Below are positions 45,485 to 56,343 of a DNA stretch of 64,000 bases, in pieces. A model generated the notes under the pieces. The model was not told the origin of the DNA. It searched no databases and saw only the letters and a program-made list of their open reading frames with translations. The DNA comes from Pseudooctadecabacter jejudonensis (GTDB taxonomy: Bacteria > Pseudomonadota > Alphaproteobacteria > Rhodobacterales > Rhodobacteraceae), in the NCBI RefSeq assembly GCF_900172275.1, contig NZ_FWFT01000001.1:496001-560000 (forward strand), in the 5' to 3' direction. Made by a program: the position numbers and the translations under genes. How positions within the stretch are numbered: position 1 is the stretch's first letter; each line of letters opens with the position of its first letter.

Positions 45485-45531
45485 CAAAATCTTGAAAAGA
45501 TTTTGAGGGCAAAGTCTTTGCAAGACTTTGC
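45485..45531 (+). repeat. Two consecutive small hairpins after the MttB-family gene
   Basis: CAAAATCTT-GAA-AAGATTTTG at 45485-45505 and GCAAAGTCTT-TGC-AAGACTTTGC at 45509-45531, then CTCCTTTT. The second could terminate transcription; both lie just before a dispersed motif copy. Confidence 0.65.
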
Positions 45532-45538
45532 TCCTTTT

Positions 45539-45559
45539 AGGTATTTTTGACCCAAAGAA
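45539..45559 (-). repeat. Dispersed intergenic repeat, copy 5 (reverse)
   Basis: Reverse complement of the motif with core TTTGGGTCAAAAATACCT, between the converging MttB-family gene and anmK. Confidence 0.8.
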
Positions 45560-45571
45560 GCAGAGGTTGTT

Positions 45572-46681
45572 TTACGACGCAGGCCCGGAGACTGTGCCGC
45601 CGCCGATGGCCGCGGCGACCCCTGTTGTGCCGGGGGCCGACGTGGGCAGCCCCTTAAGGACGCGGGCGGCCAGATAGGCAAAGGCCTGTGCCTCAAGCTG
45701 GTCACCGTCAAACCCGACATCTTCGATCGCAGAGACGGTCATGGGAACCTGCTGGGCGATCATGGACATCATCGTCGGGTTCAACCGCCCGCCCCCAGCA
45801 ACCAAAATATGTGAAGGGGGCGTTGGACAGAACGTTACAGCTTGGGAGATGGCAGTGGCCGCGGCAGCCGTCAGTGTGGCGCAGGCGTCTTGCAGGGTCA
45901 GATCAGCCACATCCGTCAACAGGTCAGCAAAGGCGTCGCGATCAAGTGATTTGGGCGGCACTTTGTAAAAATACGCATGGTGCATAAACCGCTCGACCAT
46001 GTCTTGATCCACTGTACCGCTGGCGGCCAGCGCGCCTTGTGCATCGAAAGCCGCGCCTGTGCGGGTTGAGACCAGATCGTTGATCGGGGCATTGGCGGGA
46101 CCTGTATCGAACGCCAACAAAGCGCCGTCCATTTCGGGCGCGCTGGCCGCCGGGTCAATCCACGTGAGGTTACCCACTCCGCCCAGGTTCAGCATCGCCA
46201 ATGGGGCATCCGCGCCCAGATGTCTGGCCAGGTGTTGTGCAAGGGCAAAGTGATAAAATGGCGCAAGTGGTGCGCCCTGCCCGCCCATCATCACATCAGC
46301 GCTGCGAAAATCCCACACCACCGGTTTGCCCAGGGCCCGCGCCAGTTCCGCGCCATCGCCGGCCTGATGGGTGCCGCGCCCGCCAGGATCATGGGCCAGC
46401 GTTTGTCCGTGAAACCCCACGAGGTCCGCATCCGCAAACTCCGCTGCCACCTCGGCGTGCAGGTCTTCGACCATCGTTGCAACCTCGGCCACATCGTCGT
46501 CTTGCCAGCGCCCCATCGCCCCTTTGAGAAGCGCGCGTTCGGCATCGGTGTAGGGCCTGTAGGCCACCGGCCCAAACTCCAGCACACGGTGCCCATCGGT
46601 CACAATCTCAGCCGCATCAATCCCGTCCAGCGATGTGCCCGACATCAGCCCGACCACGCGCACCACATCCTGTTTCAACAT
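45572..46681 (-). CDS. anmK: Anhydro-N-acetylmuramic acid kinase
   Basis: Opens and phosphorylates the 1,6-anhydro ring of anhydroMurNAc in peptidoglycan recycling. The 369-residue protein has the ATPase-fold signature RVVGLMSGTSLDGIDAAE at the N-terminus, later VGFHGQTLAHDP, LNLGGVGNLTWIDP, AFDTGPANAPIND and ILVAGGGRLNPTMM. The start MLKQDVVRV has GGGGAAGGG upstream. It is divergent from tyrS, an arrangement common in alphaproteobacteria. Confidence 0.95.
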   Translation of the reverse strand: MLKQDVVRVVGLMSGTSLDGIDAAEIVTDGHRVLEFGPVAYRPYTDAERALLKGAMGRWQDDDVAEVATMVEDLHAEVAAEFADADLVGFHGQTLAHDPGGRGTHQAGDGAELARALGKPVVWDFRSADVMMGGQGAPLAPFYHFALAQHLARHLGADAPLAMLNLGGVGNLTWIDPAASAPEMDGALLAFDTGPANAPINDLVSTRTGAAFDAQGALAASGTVDQDMVERFMHHAYFYKVPPKSLDRDAFADLLTDVADLTLQDACATLTAAAATAISQAVTFCPTPPSHILVAGGGRLNPTMMSMIAQQVPMTVSAIEDVGFDGDQLEAQAFAYLAARVLKGLPTSAPGTTGVAAAIGGGTVSGPAS

Positions 46682-46740
46682 ACCCTTCCCCTTTTCCCGC
46701 GCGGCCCCTATAGACACATGCAAACTAGCAGGACGAGACC

Positions 46741-48024
46741 ATGACCTACCATCCCAAATCCGATTTCATCCGCATCATGATGGAGCGTGGCTTTCTGGCC
46801 GATTGCACGGATTATCAGGGCCTGGATGAGGCGTTCTCGAAGGGCACGGTGCCCGCCTACATCGGCTATGACGCCACCGCGCAGTCGCTACACGTGGGGC
46901 ATCTGATGAACATCATGGTGCTGCGCTGGCTGCAAAAGACGGGGCACAAGCCGATCACCTTGATGGGCGGCGGCACCACGAAGGTGGGCGATCCGTCGTT
47001 CCGCTCAGATGAGCGCCCGCTTCTGGGACCAGAACAGATCGACGCCAATATCGCAGGCATGCAGAAGGTCTTTGCGAAGTACCTCGACTATGGCGATAAC
47101 CCCACGCCCTCAAGCAGCGAAGCGGTAGGGCATGATAATCGCGCCCTGATGCTCAACAACGCGGAATGGCTGGATCACCTCAACTACCTCGATTTTCTGC
47201 GCGACATCGGGCGGCATTTCTCGGTCAACCGGATGCTGTCGTTTGAAAGCGTGAAATCACGGCTGGATCGCGAACAATCCTTAAGCTTTCTGGAATTCAA
47301 CTACATGATCCTGCAGGCCTATGATTTTCTGGAGCTGAACCGCCGCTACGGCTGTCTGCTGCAGATGGGCGGGTCCGATCAATGGGGCAACATCGTCAAC
47401 GGGATCGACCTGACGCGCCGTGTGCTCGACAATGAGATTTACGGGCTGACCACGCCGCTTCTCACCACCTCAGACGGGCGCAAGATGGGCAAAAGCCAAG
47501 GCGGGGCGGTCTGGCTCAATGGCGACATGCTATCCCCTTATGAATTCTGGCAGTTCTGGCGCAATACCACGGACGCGGACACCGGCAAATTCCTGAAACT
47601 CTTTACTGAATTGCCGGTTGAGGAATGTGACCGTTTGGGCCGCCTTGAAGGGTCTGAGATCAACGAGGCCAAGATCATCCTCGCCAACGAGGTCACAACC
47701 TTGCTGCACGGGGCCGACGCGGCCGATGCGGCGGCGCAGACCGCCAAAGAGGTGTTTGAAAAGGGCGGCGTGGGCGATGACCTGCCCACCCTGACCCTGA
47801 CAGCCGAGGACGTGGGCGACGGCATTTCCATCGTTCAGCTGATCGTCAAATCCGGCCTTGCCGGCAGCGGCAAAGAGGCCAAACGCCTGATCGCCGAAGG
47901 CGGCGCCAAGATGAACGATGCGGCCCTGACGGACGCGGGCACCTTGATCACCGCCGCCGATCTGGGCACACCAATCAAGCTCAGCGCGGGCAAAAAACGT
48001 CACGCGCTGGTGCAACTGGGCTAG
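46741..48024 (+). CDS. tyrS: Tyrosyl-tRNA synthetase
   Basis: Charges tRNA-Tyr. The 427-residue class I synthetase has the HIGH-type motif HVGH (residues 51-54) and the KMSKS-type motif KMGKS (248-252), the tyrosine pocket around YMILQAYDF and [16 protein letters not shown], and a C-terminal S4 RNA-binding domain ([20 protein letters not shown]). Length is standard. Its stop overlaps the end of a possible 36-residue minus-strand gene. Confidence 0.97.
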   Translation: MTYHPKSDFIRIMMERGFLADCTDYQGLDEAFSKGTVPAYIGYDATAQSLHVGHLMNIMVLRWLQKTGHKPITLMGGGTTKVGDPSFRSDERPLLGPEQIDANIAGMQKVFAKYLDYGDNPTPSSSEAVGHDNRALMLNNAEWLDHLNYLDFLRDIGRHFSVNRMLSFESVKSRLDREQSLSFLEFNYMILQAYDFLELNRRYGCLLQMGGSDQWGNIVNGIDLTRRVLDNEIYGLTTPLLTTSDGRKMGKSQGGAVWLNGDMLSPYEFWQFWRNTTDADTGKFLKLFTELPVEECDRLGRLEGSEINEAKIILANEVTTLLHGADAADAAAQTAKEVFEKGGVGDDLPTLTLTAEDVGDGISIVQLIVKSGLAGSGKEAKRLIAEGGAKMNDAALTDAGTLITAADLGTPIKLSAGKKRHALVQLG

Positions 48025-48131
48025 AACAGCACCCCCAACAGGGTGCCTACGGGCACGGCGATGATCACCGCAATCAGGGCGGCGGCAAGGGGTGTCAGGC
48101 GGGGGCTGGGCAGCGGGGGCAGATGTTTCAT
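48021..48131 (-). CDS. Possible 36-aa membrane peptide
   Basis: ATG at 48131 opens a 36-residue frame: a polar, proline-rich N-terminus ([15 protein letters not shown]) then one hydrophobic helix ([20 protein letters not shown]). It overlaps the tyrS stop on the opposite strand by four bases. The amphipathic layout looks like a genuine small membrane protein, but the ribosome binding site is too close (GGGGGC abuts the ATG), so confidence is low. Confidence 0.4.
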   Translation of the reverse strand: MKHLPPLPSPRLTPLAAALIAVIIAVPVGTLLGVLF

Positions 48132-48168
48132 GCCCCCATTAACCCTGTCTTAGGTAAAGGTGGGGTTA

Positions 48169-48954
48169 ATGCCCGCCATGACCGCCTTGCCGCCCACTCC
48201 TTTGCAGCAATCCCCTGAATTTCTGGCCGCACTGCGCGCCTATGGCGCCTTTGTGGCCTCCGACGCGCCTGTGGTTCTCAAACGCTATCTGGGCCGCGCC
48301 CATGTCACCTTTGCCTCACGGGTGCGGGCGGACCAGCTGGGCAGCCGCCCCCGTATCGTCAACGCGGAAACCGACACGCCCCGCGCTTATCGCCGTTTGG
48401 GCTATCGCCAAATCCTCACCCCCGCCCATGTGGCCGAATGGGACCTGACACAGCCTGATCTGCGGCGCGCCATGTCCGGCAAATGGCGCAACCGGTTGGT
48501 CAAAGGGGAGGCCGCGGGCCTGCGCATCCGCCATCACATCTGGGACGGCCGCCCCCACTGGGTGCTGACCCAAGGCGCCGCACAGGCCCGCGCCCGCAAA
48601 TACCGCACCTACCCTTCGGCACTCCTGTCGCGCTACGCCGCCCTCTCCCCCGGTGCGGCGCATCTGTTTGAGGCCTACGCCAAGGGCCACCCGGTCGCAG
48701 GCTGCCTGATCCTGACCCATGGCATCACCGCCACCTACCAGATCGCGGTCAGCACCCCCTTGGGGCACCACCTCCAGGCCCCACGCGTGCTGCTGACCCA
48801 TGCCGCTGAAACACTGGCCAGGTCGGGCATCACACGGCTGGATCTGGGCCTTGTCGACACGGACACCGACAGCGGGCGCGGCCTTGCACGGTTCAAACTT
48901 GGCACCGGTGCGCAGGCGCGGCCCTTGGGCGGCACATGGCTGCGGCTGTCCTGA
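48169..48954 (+). CDS. GNAT-like / BioF2-type acyltransferase family protein
   Basis: About 261 residues. AAGLRIRHHIWDG, ARARKYRTYPSALL, GHPVAGCLILTHG and GITRLDLGLVDTD suggest an acetyltransferase fold similar to FemAB/GNAT-like enzymes. Three nearby in-frame starts exist (GTG 48160, ATG 48169, ATG 48178); AAAGGTGGGG favours the ATG pair. The substrate is unknown. It is 56 bases upstream of the Fur/Mur gene, possibly co-transcribed. Confidence 0.7.
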   Translation: MPAMTALPPTPLQQSPEFLAALRAYGAFVASDAPVVLKRYLGRAHVTFASRVRADQLGSRPRIVNAETDTPRAYRRLGYRQILTPAHVAEWDLTQPDLRRAMSGKWRNRLVKGEAAGLRIRHHIWDGRPHWVLTQGAAQARARKYRTYPSALLSRYAALSPGAAHLFEAYAKGHPVAGCLILTHGITATYQIAVSTPLGHHLQAPRVLLTHAAETLARSGITRLDLGLVDTDTDSGRGLARFKLGTGAQARPLGGTWLRLS

Positions 48955-49010
48955 TCCCTATTTCGCATTCTGGGCTGGCCCCGCCCCAGCCTTTCACTTA
49001 CACCGCCCCT

Positions 49011-49433
49011 ATGACCGACACGATCCTGTCCCGCTGTGAGGCCCGCGGCCTGCGCATGACCGACCAACGCCGCACGATCGCAGGCGTCCTTGAAGACGCC
49101 CAAGACCACCCCGACGTCGAAGAACTCTACGCCCGCGCCTCCGCCAAGGATCCGCGCATCTCTCTGGCGACCGTCTACCGCACGGTCAAATTGTTCGAAG
49201 AATCCGGCATCCTCGAAAAGCACGATTTCGGCGATGGCCGCGCGCGCTATGAAACCGCAGGGGGCGAACATCACGACCACCTGATTGATCTGCAAACCGG
49301 CGACGTGATCGAATTCATTGATCCAGACATCGAAGCCCTGCAGGAAAAAATTGCCGAAAAGCTGGGCTATACCCTCAAGGGGCACCGTCTGGAACTCTAC
49401 GGCGTCAAGAAAGGCAAACCCGATGGCAGATGA
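49011..49433 (+). CDS. Fur family metal regulator, Mur-like
   Basis: A 140-residue repressor. The winged helix LRMTDQRRTIAGVLEDAQDH and LATVYRTVKLFEESGILEK are followed by the metal-binding HHDH motif (His87, His88, His90) in AGGEHHDHLIDL. The structural CxxC zinc pairs of classic Fur are absent; the only cysteine is Cys9. This fits the alphaproteobacterial Fur branch in which the protein acts mainly on manganese (Mur). ATG 49011 was chosen because upstream residues do not fit the family. Overlaps the NYN gene by 11 bases. Confidence 0.92.
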   Translation: MTDTILSRCEARGLRMTDQRRTIAGVLEDAQDHPDVEELYARASAKDPRISLATVYRTVKLFEESGILEKHDFGDGRARYETAGGEHHDHLIDLQTGDVIEFIDPDIEALQEKIAEKLGYTLKGHRLELYGVKKGKPDGR

Positions 49434-50124
49434 ACGCCCCCTTCTGGCCGTGTTGATTGATGCGGACAATGTGCCCGCCAAACACGCCGAAGCAATCCTC
49501 AAAGAGGTGTCGCGCATAGGTGAGCCCGCCCTGCGCCGCGTCTACGGCGATTGGTCGTCGGACATGTTGCGCGGCTGGTCCAAGATCATCCCCTCGCTGG
49601 GCCTTGTCGCCCGTCAGGAAACCGCCAACACCCGTCAAAAGAACGCCTCCGACATTGGGCTTGTGATTGACGCCATGGACATCCTGCACACGTCAAAATT
49701 CGACGGCTTTGTGCTGGTGTCCTCAGACAGTGACTTCACCGCGCTGGCCAACCGGCTGCGCGAAGACGGTCTGACCGTGATCGGCATCGGAGAGGCCAAG
49801 ACCCCCGATTCCTTGCGCAATGTCTGCAACCGCTTCATCCTCATCGAAAACCTCACCGGCGATGCAACACCCGCGGCCAAGCCCAAAGCCCAGACCACCG
49901 AATTGGCCCAAGCCTACGATTTGTTTGTCGAGGCCATGAACCGCATCGACATCGAAGACGATTGGTACAATCTGGGCGGCGTCGGCTCGATGATCCTGGC
50001 CGCCCACCCCGATTTTGATCCGCGCAGCTATGGCCATGCGAAACTGTCCGGTCTGGCGCGGGCGCTCACAGGGATTGAAACCAAGAAAAGCGGCAATAAC
50101 CTGTTGATCCGGCTCAAGGATTAA
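49423..50124 (+). CDS. NYN domain protein with C-terminal OST-HTH/LOTUS domain
   Basis: A 233-residue predicted RNA-processing protein. The NYN (PIN-like) nuclease domain has the acidic set in LLAVLIDADNVPAKHA, NASDIGLVIDAMDILH and VLVSSDSDFTALANRLRE. The C-terminal region (AYDLFVEAMNRIDIEDDWYN to SGNNLLIRLKD) fits an OST-HTH/LOTUS RNA-binding fold. This matches LabA/DUF88-type architecture. The 11-base overlap with the Fur/Mur gene means coupled translation. RNase activity is predicted, not shown. Confidence 0.88.
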   Translation: MADERPLLAVLIDADNVPAKHAEAILKEVSRIGEPALRRVYGDWSSDMLRGWSKIIPSLGLVARQETANTRQKNASDIGLVIDAMDILHTSKFDGFVLVSSDSDFTALANRLREDGLTVIGIGEAKTPDSLRNVCNRFILIENLTGDATPAAKPKAQTTELAQAYDLFVEAMNRIDIEDDWYNLGGVGSMILAAHPDFDPRSYGHAKLSGLARALTGIETKKSGNNLLIRLKD

Positions 50125-50128
50125 ACCG

Positions 50129-52349
<2,221 letters not shown>

Positions 52350-52365
52350 ATATCGCTGATCCAGC

Positions 52366-52395
52366 AAAGGCCCCTGTCTCACGCAGGGGCCTTTT
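52366..52395 (+). terminator. Terminator of eno
   Basis: AAAGGCCCCTG / CAGGGGCCTTT with a 7-base loop, then a T run; 16 bases after the stop. Confidence 0.93.
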
Positions 52396-52423
52396 TGCGG
52401 CGTCACTGATCCACCGACAAGGC

Positions 52424-53482
52424 TCAAAACCGTCCCGCGTCAAAGGGCGCGACCAAATGGGCCTGGGCGTTCGTGGCCTGCCCTGTGATCTGCGCGGCCA
52501 GAATCTCCCCCACCACGGCGGCCAGCGTCACACCAGAATGCATCACAGCAACGTGCAGGCCCTTTGGCCCCGCAGCCCCAATCACCGGCAAACCGTCAGC
52601 GGGCATGGGGCGGTATCCCAAACGCACCTGATCCCACCCAGACACACCGCCGCGCACCAACGGAGACAACCACTCCAAAACGCGGGTGGCAATCTCATCG
52701 GGTGTCTCAACCACCGTGTCTGCCTCATCCCCTTGATGATTGGCCACAGCGGACGCCAGCAACCGGCCGCACGGCAACTGTCGCACCTCCCCATGATCGG
52801 TGACCAAAATCCGCCCGATCCGCGCCTCCACGGGCGTGGTGCGCACCAACACACCGGGGCGCGTCAGCATCGGCAGACGCACCCCGCAGGTCGCCAAAAC
52901 CGCCTCAGCGCCTGTGCCCGCCGCGACCACCACATGATCCGCTGCGATGCGACCCAAGGACGTGTCCACGCCGGTCACCGCGTCTGCGCCCAAAATACCA
53001 AGGGCCCGCACCCCACGCACCACACGCGCGCCTGACGCTTCCAACACTGCGCGCGCCACACCGGCAGAATCCGCGGCCATCTCTTGTGGAAAAACCAACG
53101 TCCGTTCAGGATCGGCCAGCACATCGGGCTCAGCGGCCCGTAGCATCTTGCCCCCCCACACCTCATGGTCATAACCCAAATCGGTCAAGTCCGCCGCCAT
53201 CTGGTCCAACGCGGCCCCCTGTGCCTCCCATGACACCGCACCGCAAACCTTTATCGGCACATTCGGCACAGCGTCCCGCAACCGCCCCCACGCCGCAAGG
53301 CCCTCGGCCCGCAGCGCATGATGGGCCGGATTTGCGAAGAAACTGGCATTGATCCACCCAAATGACGCGGCAGAGGCCGACGCGCCACCCGCATCCAGAA
53401 CCGTGACATCAATCCCCTTGCGCGCCAAATGCCTTGCCACGCAGGCCCCAATGATCCCCGCACCGATGATACACACACGCAT
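52424..53482 (-). CDS. FAD-dependent oxidoreductase, DadA-like
   Basis: A 352-residue flavoprotein of the DAO family. The FAD-binding motif is MRVCIIGAGIIGACVARHLA, followed by SASAASFGWINASFFANPAH as in D-amino-acid dehydrogenases, and a C-terminal GYRPMPADGLPVIGAAGPKG then HVAVMHSGVTLA. ATG 53482 puts the Rossmann motif at the N-terminus. It probably oxidises a D-amino acid or another secondary amine. It is convergent with eno and alone. Confidence 0.87.
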   Translation of the reverse strand: MRVCIIGAGIIGACVARHLARKGIDVTVLDAGGASASAASFGWINASFFANPAHHALRAEGLAAWGRLRDAVPNVPIKVCGAVSWEAQGAALDQMAADLTDLGYDHEVWGGKMLRAAEPDVLADPERTLVFPQEMAADSAGVARAVLEASGARVVRGVRALGILGADAVTGVDTSLGRIAADHVVVAAGTGAEAVLATCGVRLPMLTRPGVLVRTTPVEARIGRILVTDHGEVRQLPCGRLLASAVANHQGDEADTVVETPDEIATRVLEWLSPLVRGGVSGWDQVRLGYRPMPADGLPVIGAAGPKGLHVAVMHSGVTLAAVVGEILAAQITGQATNAQAHLVAPFDAGRF

Positions 53483-53547
53483 AACGCCATCCCCGTTCAC
53501 GCCGACACTCTACCCACGCGCGCGGCCCAAACAAGGTGCCGCTCCGT

Positions 53548-53631
53548 TTCTTTGGGTCAAAAATACCTCCGCCGGAGGCCCCTAAAATTATATAATTTTA
53601 GGGCCGGATCGAAGGGGCGGCAGCCCCTTCG
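53548..53631 (+). repeat. Composite intergenic repeat, second full copy
   Basis: The dispersed motif (53548-53568), the perfect 22-bp palindrome with half-site CCTAAAATTAT (53581-53602) and a CGAAGGGGC-GGCA-GCCCCTTCG hairpin (53610-53631) occur in the same order as at 3230-3315. It lies upstream of the DadA-like gene and downstream of sodB. Confidence 0.85.
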
Positions 53632-53652
53632 AAACACCCCCATCAATCCAAC

Positions 53653-53681
53653 AAAAAACGGCGCCCCCAAGGACGCCGTTC
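53653..53681 (-). terminator. Terminator of sodB
   Basis: On the minus strand AACGGCGTCC pairs with GGGCGCCGTT and is followed by TTTTTG, about 22 bases after the sodB stop. Confidence 0.87.
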
Positions 53682-53703
53682 TCAAATGCAGATCGCAATG
53701 GTC

Positions 53704-54303
53704 TCACAGACGCGACGCGACGTTCTCCCAGTTCACCAGATTGTCGAGGAAGTTCGACAGATAATCAGGACGTTTGTTGCGGAAATCGATGTAGTAGGAA
53801 TGCTCCCACACATCGCAGCCCAACAGCGCCGTCTGGCCGAAACACACAGGGTTCACACCGTTTTCGGTCTTGGTCACCTTCAGGCCACCGTCAGTGTCCT
53901 TCACCAGCCACGCCCAACCGGACCCGAACTGACCTGCGCCAGCGGCCTTGAACTCATCCTTCATCTTGTCGACAGACCCGAAGCTTTCAACGATGGCCGT
54001 CTCCAACTCTCCGGGCATCGCGCTGTCGCCCGGCCCCATCATTTCCCAGAACTGGTTGTGGTTCCACAGCTGGCTGATGTTGTTGAAGATGCCGTTTTGC
54101 GCCACGGCATTGGGATCATAAGTACCCTTGATGATCTCCTCCATGGATTTGTCGGCCCACTCGGTGCCTTCAATCGCCTTGTTGCCGTTGGTCACATAGG
54201 CGTTGTGGTGCAGGTCGTGGTGGTATTCCAGCGTCTCCGCGGACATGCCTTTGGCGGCAAGCGCATCATGGGCATAGGGAAGATCAGGAAGTTCGAAAGC
54301 CAT
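53704..54303 (-). CDS. sodB: Superoxide dismutase, iron type
   Basis: A 199-residue enzyme that dismutates superoxide in the cytoplasm. The four metal ligands are in EYHHDLHHNAYV (His28), SQLWNHNQFWEMM (His), and CDVWEHSYYIDF (Asp and His). GSGWAWLVKDTDG and the overall spacing favour the iron type over manganese; cambialistic use cannot be excluded. Monocistronic with its own terminator. Confidence 0.95.
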   Translation of the reverse strand: MAFELPDLPYAHDALAAKGMSAETLEYHHDLHHNAYVTNGNKAIEGTEWADKSMEEIIKGTYDPNAVAQNGIFNNISQLWNHNQFWEMMGPGDSAMPGELETAIVESFGSVDKMKDEFKAAGAGQFGSGWAWLVKDTDGGLKVTKTENGVNPVCFGQTALLGCDVWEHSYYIDFRNKRPDYLSNFLDNLVNWENVASRL

Positions 54304-54573
54304 CAGGGCACTCCTTTAGGTATTGGTAATCTCTGCCACCTAACAAAGCCCTCAGACGGGCGGCGTCAAGGCGATTGGTTCATTTAGACCGCAATTCCCA
54401 TTGTTTCCCCCTTGGCAACAGTGGACTTGGGGCCTCAGGTCGCTATGCTGTCGCCACAGAAAGCGTCCGGCCAACGGGCCGATCCAATACGCGCACCGCG
54501 CGAGAACAGGCAGACCACACGTGACAGGTTTCACACCCCCGCGCCGCAGACCCCTGACATCGGGCCAGAACTG

Positions 54574-56343
54574 ATGGCGAAACACCAATACACCATCCTG
54601 TCGATGATGAAGGACGAAGGCCATTCCCTTGTGGAATGGGTCGCCTATCACACCCACATCGGCTTTGATAACATCTGCGTCTACACCAACAACTGTGGCG
54701 ACGGGACCGATGACATGCTGATCCGCCTTGAAGAACTCGGCTGGGTCAAACATTTCCGCAATGACGTGCCTGAAGGCAAAAAACCCCAGCCCAACGCGCT
54801 GATGCTGGCCACCAAAAACCCCGACGTGACGGACAGTGAATGGATCCTCACGATGGACGCGGATGAATTTCTGTCCATCAAATGCGGCCGCGGACATATC
54901 GATCATCTGGTCGAACGGATGGACCCCGCGGCTGACGCCATCGCCATCACATGGCGGTTCTTTGGCTCCAACGGGATCACCGACTGGAACCCCGGGCTGG
55001 TGACGGAAAACTACACCTCCGCCGCGCCTGACATGTTCAAGAAAGGCTGGGGCGTGAAAACCATGTTCAAGCCCTACCGCGACATGAAACTGGGCATCCA
55101 CCGGCCCCACATCAAAAAGGCCAAACAGGAACCGGCAAACGCGAAACTGCTGTTTGATCAACTCTGGCTCAACGGCTCCGGCAAACCCATGCCCGATGAA
55201 TTTTCGCTGTCGGGCTGGCGGTCCACCAAACCCACACTGGGCTACAAATGGGTGGAACTGAACCACTACGCCGTCAAATCGTATGAGGCGTATCTGCTGC
55301 GCCGTGTGCGCGGCAACGTGAACAACAAGGAAGACAAATACAACGCCGCCTACTTCGCCCTCTTTGACCGCAACGAAGAGGAACACATGAACGCCGTGCG
55401 TCACGCCAAGGGCGTGAAAAAGAAGATGGCAAAGATCCTCAGCGATCCCATCATGCGTGACTTGCAGGACAAAGCGTTGGAGTTTCACGCCAAACGGGTT
55501 GAGATGCTGCGCACCTCTGGCGAATACGACACATGGGTGGCTGAACTGAAAGAGGCCTCGCAGATTCCGCTGGATAAACTGGATGAGGTCCTCTTCATTC
55601 AGCACCTGCCCAAGGAATGGCAGCAAAAGGTCAAGGAACTGCAGGCCGCAGGCATCCCGGACAAGAAAATCGCCAAAATGATCGCCCAGACGCAAACCGC
55701 CAAAAAGGGCGAAACCCGTCAGGCGCTTTTGGCGGCTGCCGGTGAAAATGCGGAAGAAAAGCTTGATGCGCACCAGTTGCGGGGCCGCGAAAGCAAGGGC
55801 GACACCTTGGACAATCCGTTTATGAACACGGAGGCCGCCGCAGGGCTGGGCGTGCCCTTGATGAACGAACGCACCCAGAAAATCGCGCTCGCCGCGCAGG
55901 CCGCGGACCCCAAGGACGCCAGTGCGGCCAAACTGCTGGCCAAAGCAGAAAACGCCCGCAAGGTCTTGAAAGCACAGGCTAAAACCGCCGCTCAGACGGA
56001 CCAGCCCCCGCAAGCGGTCGTCGATCTCAACGAACCCGCCCCCTCCCTCGATGCCATTGTCGAAAACGTCACGGTTGAGGCGTCGACCACCATCGAAAGC
56101 CCGGACGGCACCGTTCCGGCGGTGGACGCCGCCCCCAAAGCCACATCAACCCGGGCCAAATCAACTGGGGCCAAATCAACCCCGGCCAAATCAACCCCGG
56201 CCAAATCAACCCCGGCCAAATCAACCAAGGTCGCCCCCAAAAAGGCCGCCCCCAAGACAACAGCGCGAAAAACCAGCACCAAAAAGACCACGGCAAAGGC
56301 GACATCTCGCAAAACCAGCACCAAAAAGGCCGCCTCAAAATGA
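54574..56343 (+). CDS. Glycosyltransferase-like protein (GT2-type, PF13704-like) with histone-H1-like C-terminal tail
   Basis: About 589 residues from the chosen start MAKHQYTILSMMKDEGHSLV, the point where the family domain begins; an open frame extends upstream to 54412. The GT-like domain (about 1-300) has VEWVAYHTHIGFDNICVYTN and the metal-binding WILTMDADEFLSI. A long helical region follows. The last 60-odd residues are Lys/Ala/Ser/Thr-rich (AKSTPAKSTPAKSTPAKSTK then KKAAPKTTARKTSTKK), like a histone H1 tail. The stop overlaps the next gene (ATGA). The acceptor is unknown; the tail could bind nucleic acid or an acidic polymer. Confidence 0.85.
   Translation: MAKHQYTILSMMKDEGHSLVEWVAYHTHIGFDNICVYTNNCGDGTDDMLIRLEELGWVKHFRNDVPEGKKPQPNALMLATKNPDVTDSEWILTMDADEFLSIKCGRGHIDHLVERMDPAADAIAITWRFFGSNGITDWNPGLVTENYTSAAPDMFKKGWGVKTMFKPYRDMKLGIHRPHIKKAKQEPANAKLLFDQLWLNGSGKPMPDEFSLSGWRSTKPTLGYKWVELNHYAVKSYEAYLLRRVRGNVNNKEDKYNAAYFALFDRNEEEHMNAVRHAKGVKKKMAKILSDPIMRDLQDKALEFHAKRVEMLRTSGEYDTWVAELKEASQIPLDKLDEVLFIQHLPKEWQQKVKELQAAGIPDKKIAKMIAQTQTAKKGETRQALLAAAGENAEEKLDAHQLRGRESKGDTLDNPFMNTEAAAGLGVPLMNERTQKIALAAQAADPKDASAAKLLAKAENARKVLKAQAKTAAQTDQPPQAVVDLNEPAPSLDAIVENVTVEASTTIESPDGTVPAVDAAPKATSTRAKSTGAKSTPAKSTPAKSTPAKSTKVAPKKAAPKTTARKTSTKKTTAKATSRKTSTKKAASK
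56155..56226 (+). repeat. 15-bp tandem repeat coding for AKSTP
   Basis: Five AKST units at 15-base periodicity (GCCAAATCAACCCCG), the first followed by a glycine linker. It sits in the C-terminal tail of the GT-like protein and invites length variation by slippage. Confidence 0.9.

Noticed and set aside
54352-56013. 553-codon minus-strand open frame opposite the first GT-like gene
   Set aside because: The composition is Phe/Gly/Val-rich antisense noise and no motif is present; the plus frame has paralogues in the window.
56155-56226. Possible CRISPR-like repeat
   Set aside because: The 15-bp period is in frame, has no spacers and codes for a protein repeat.
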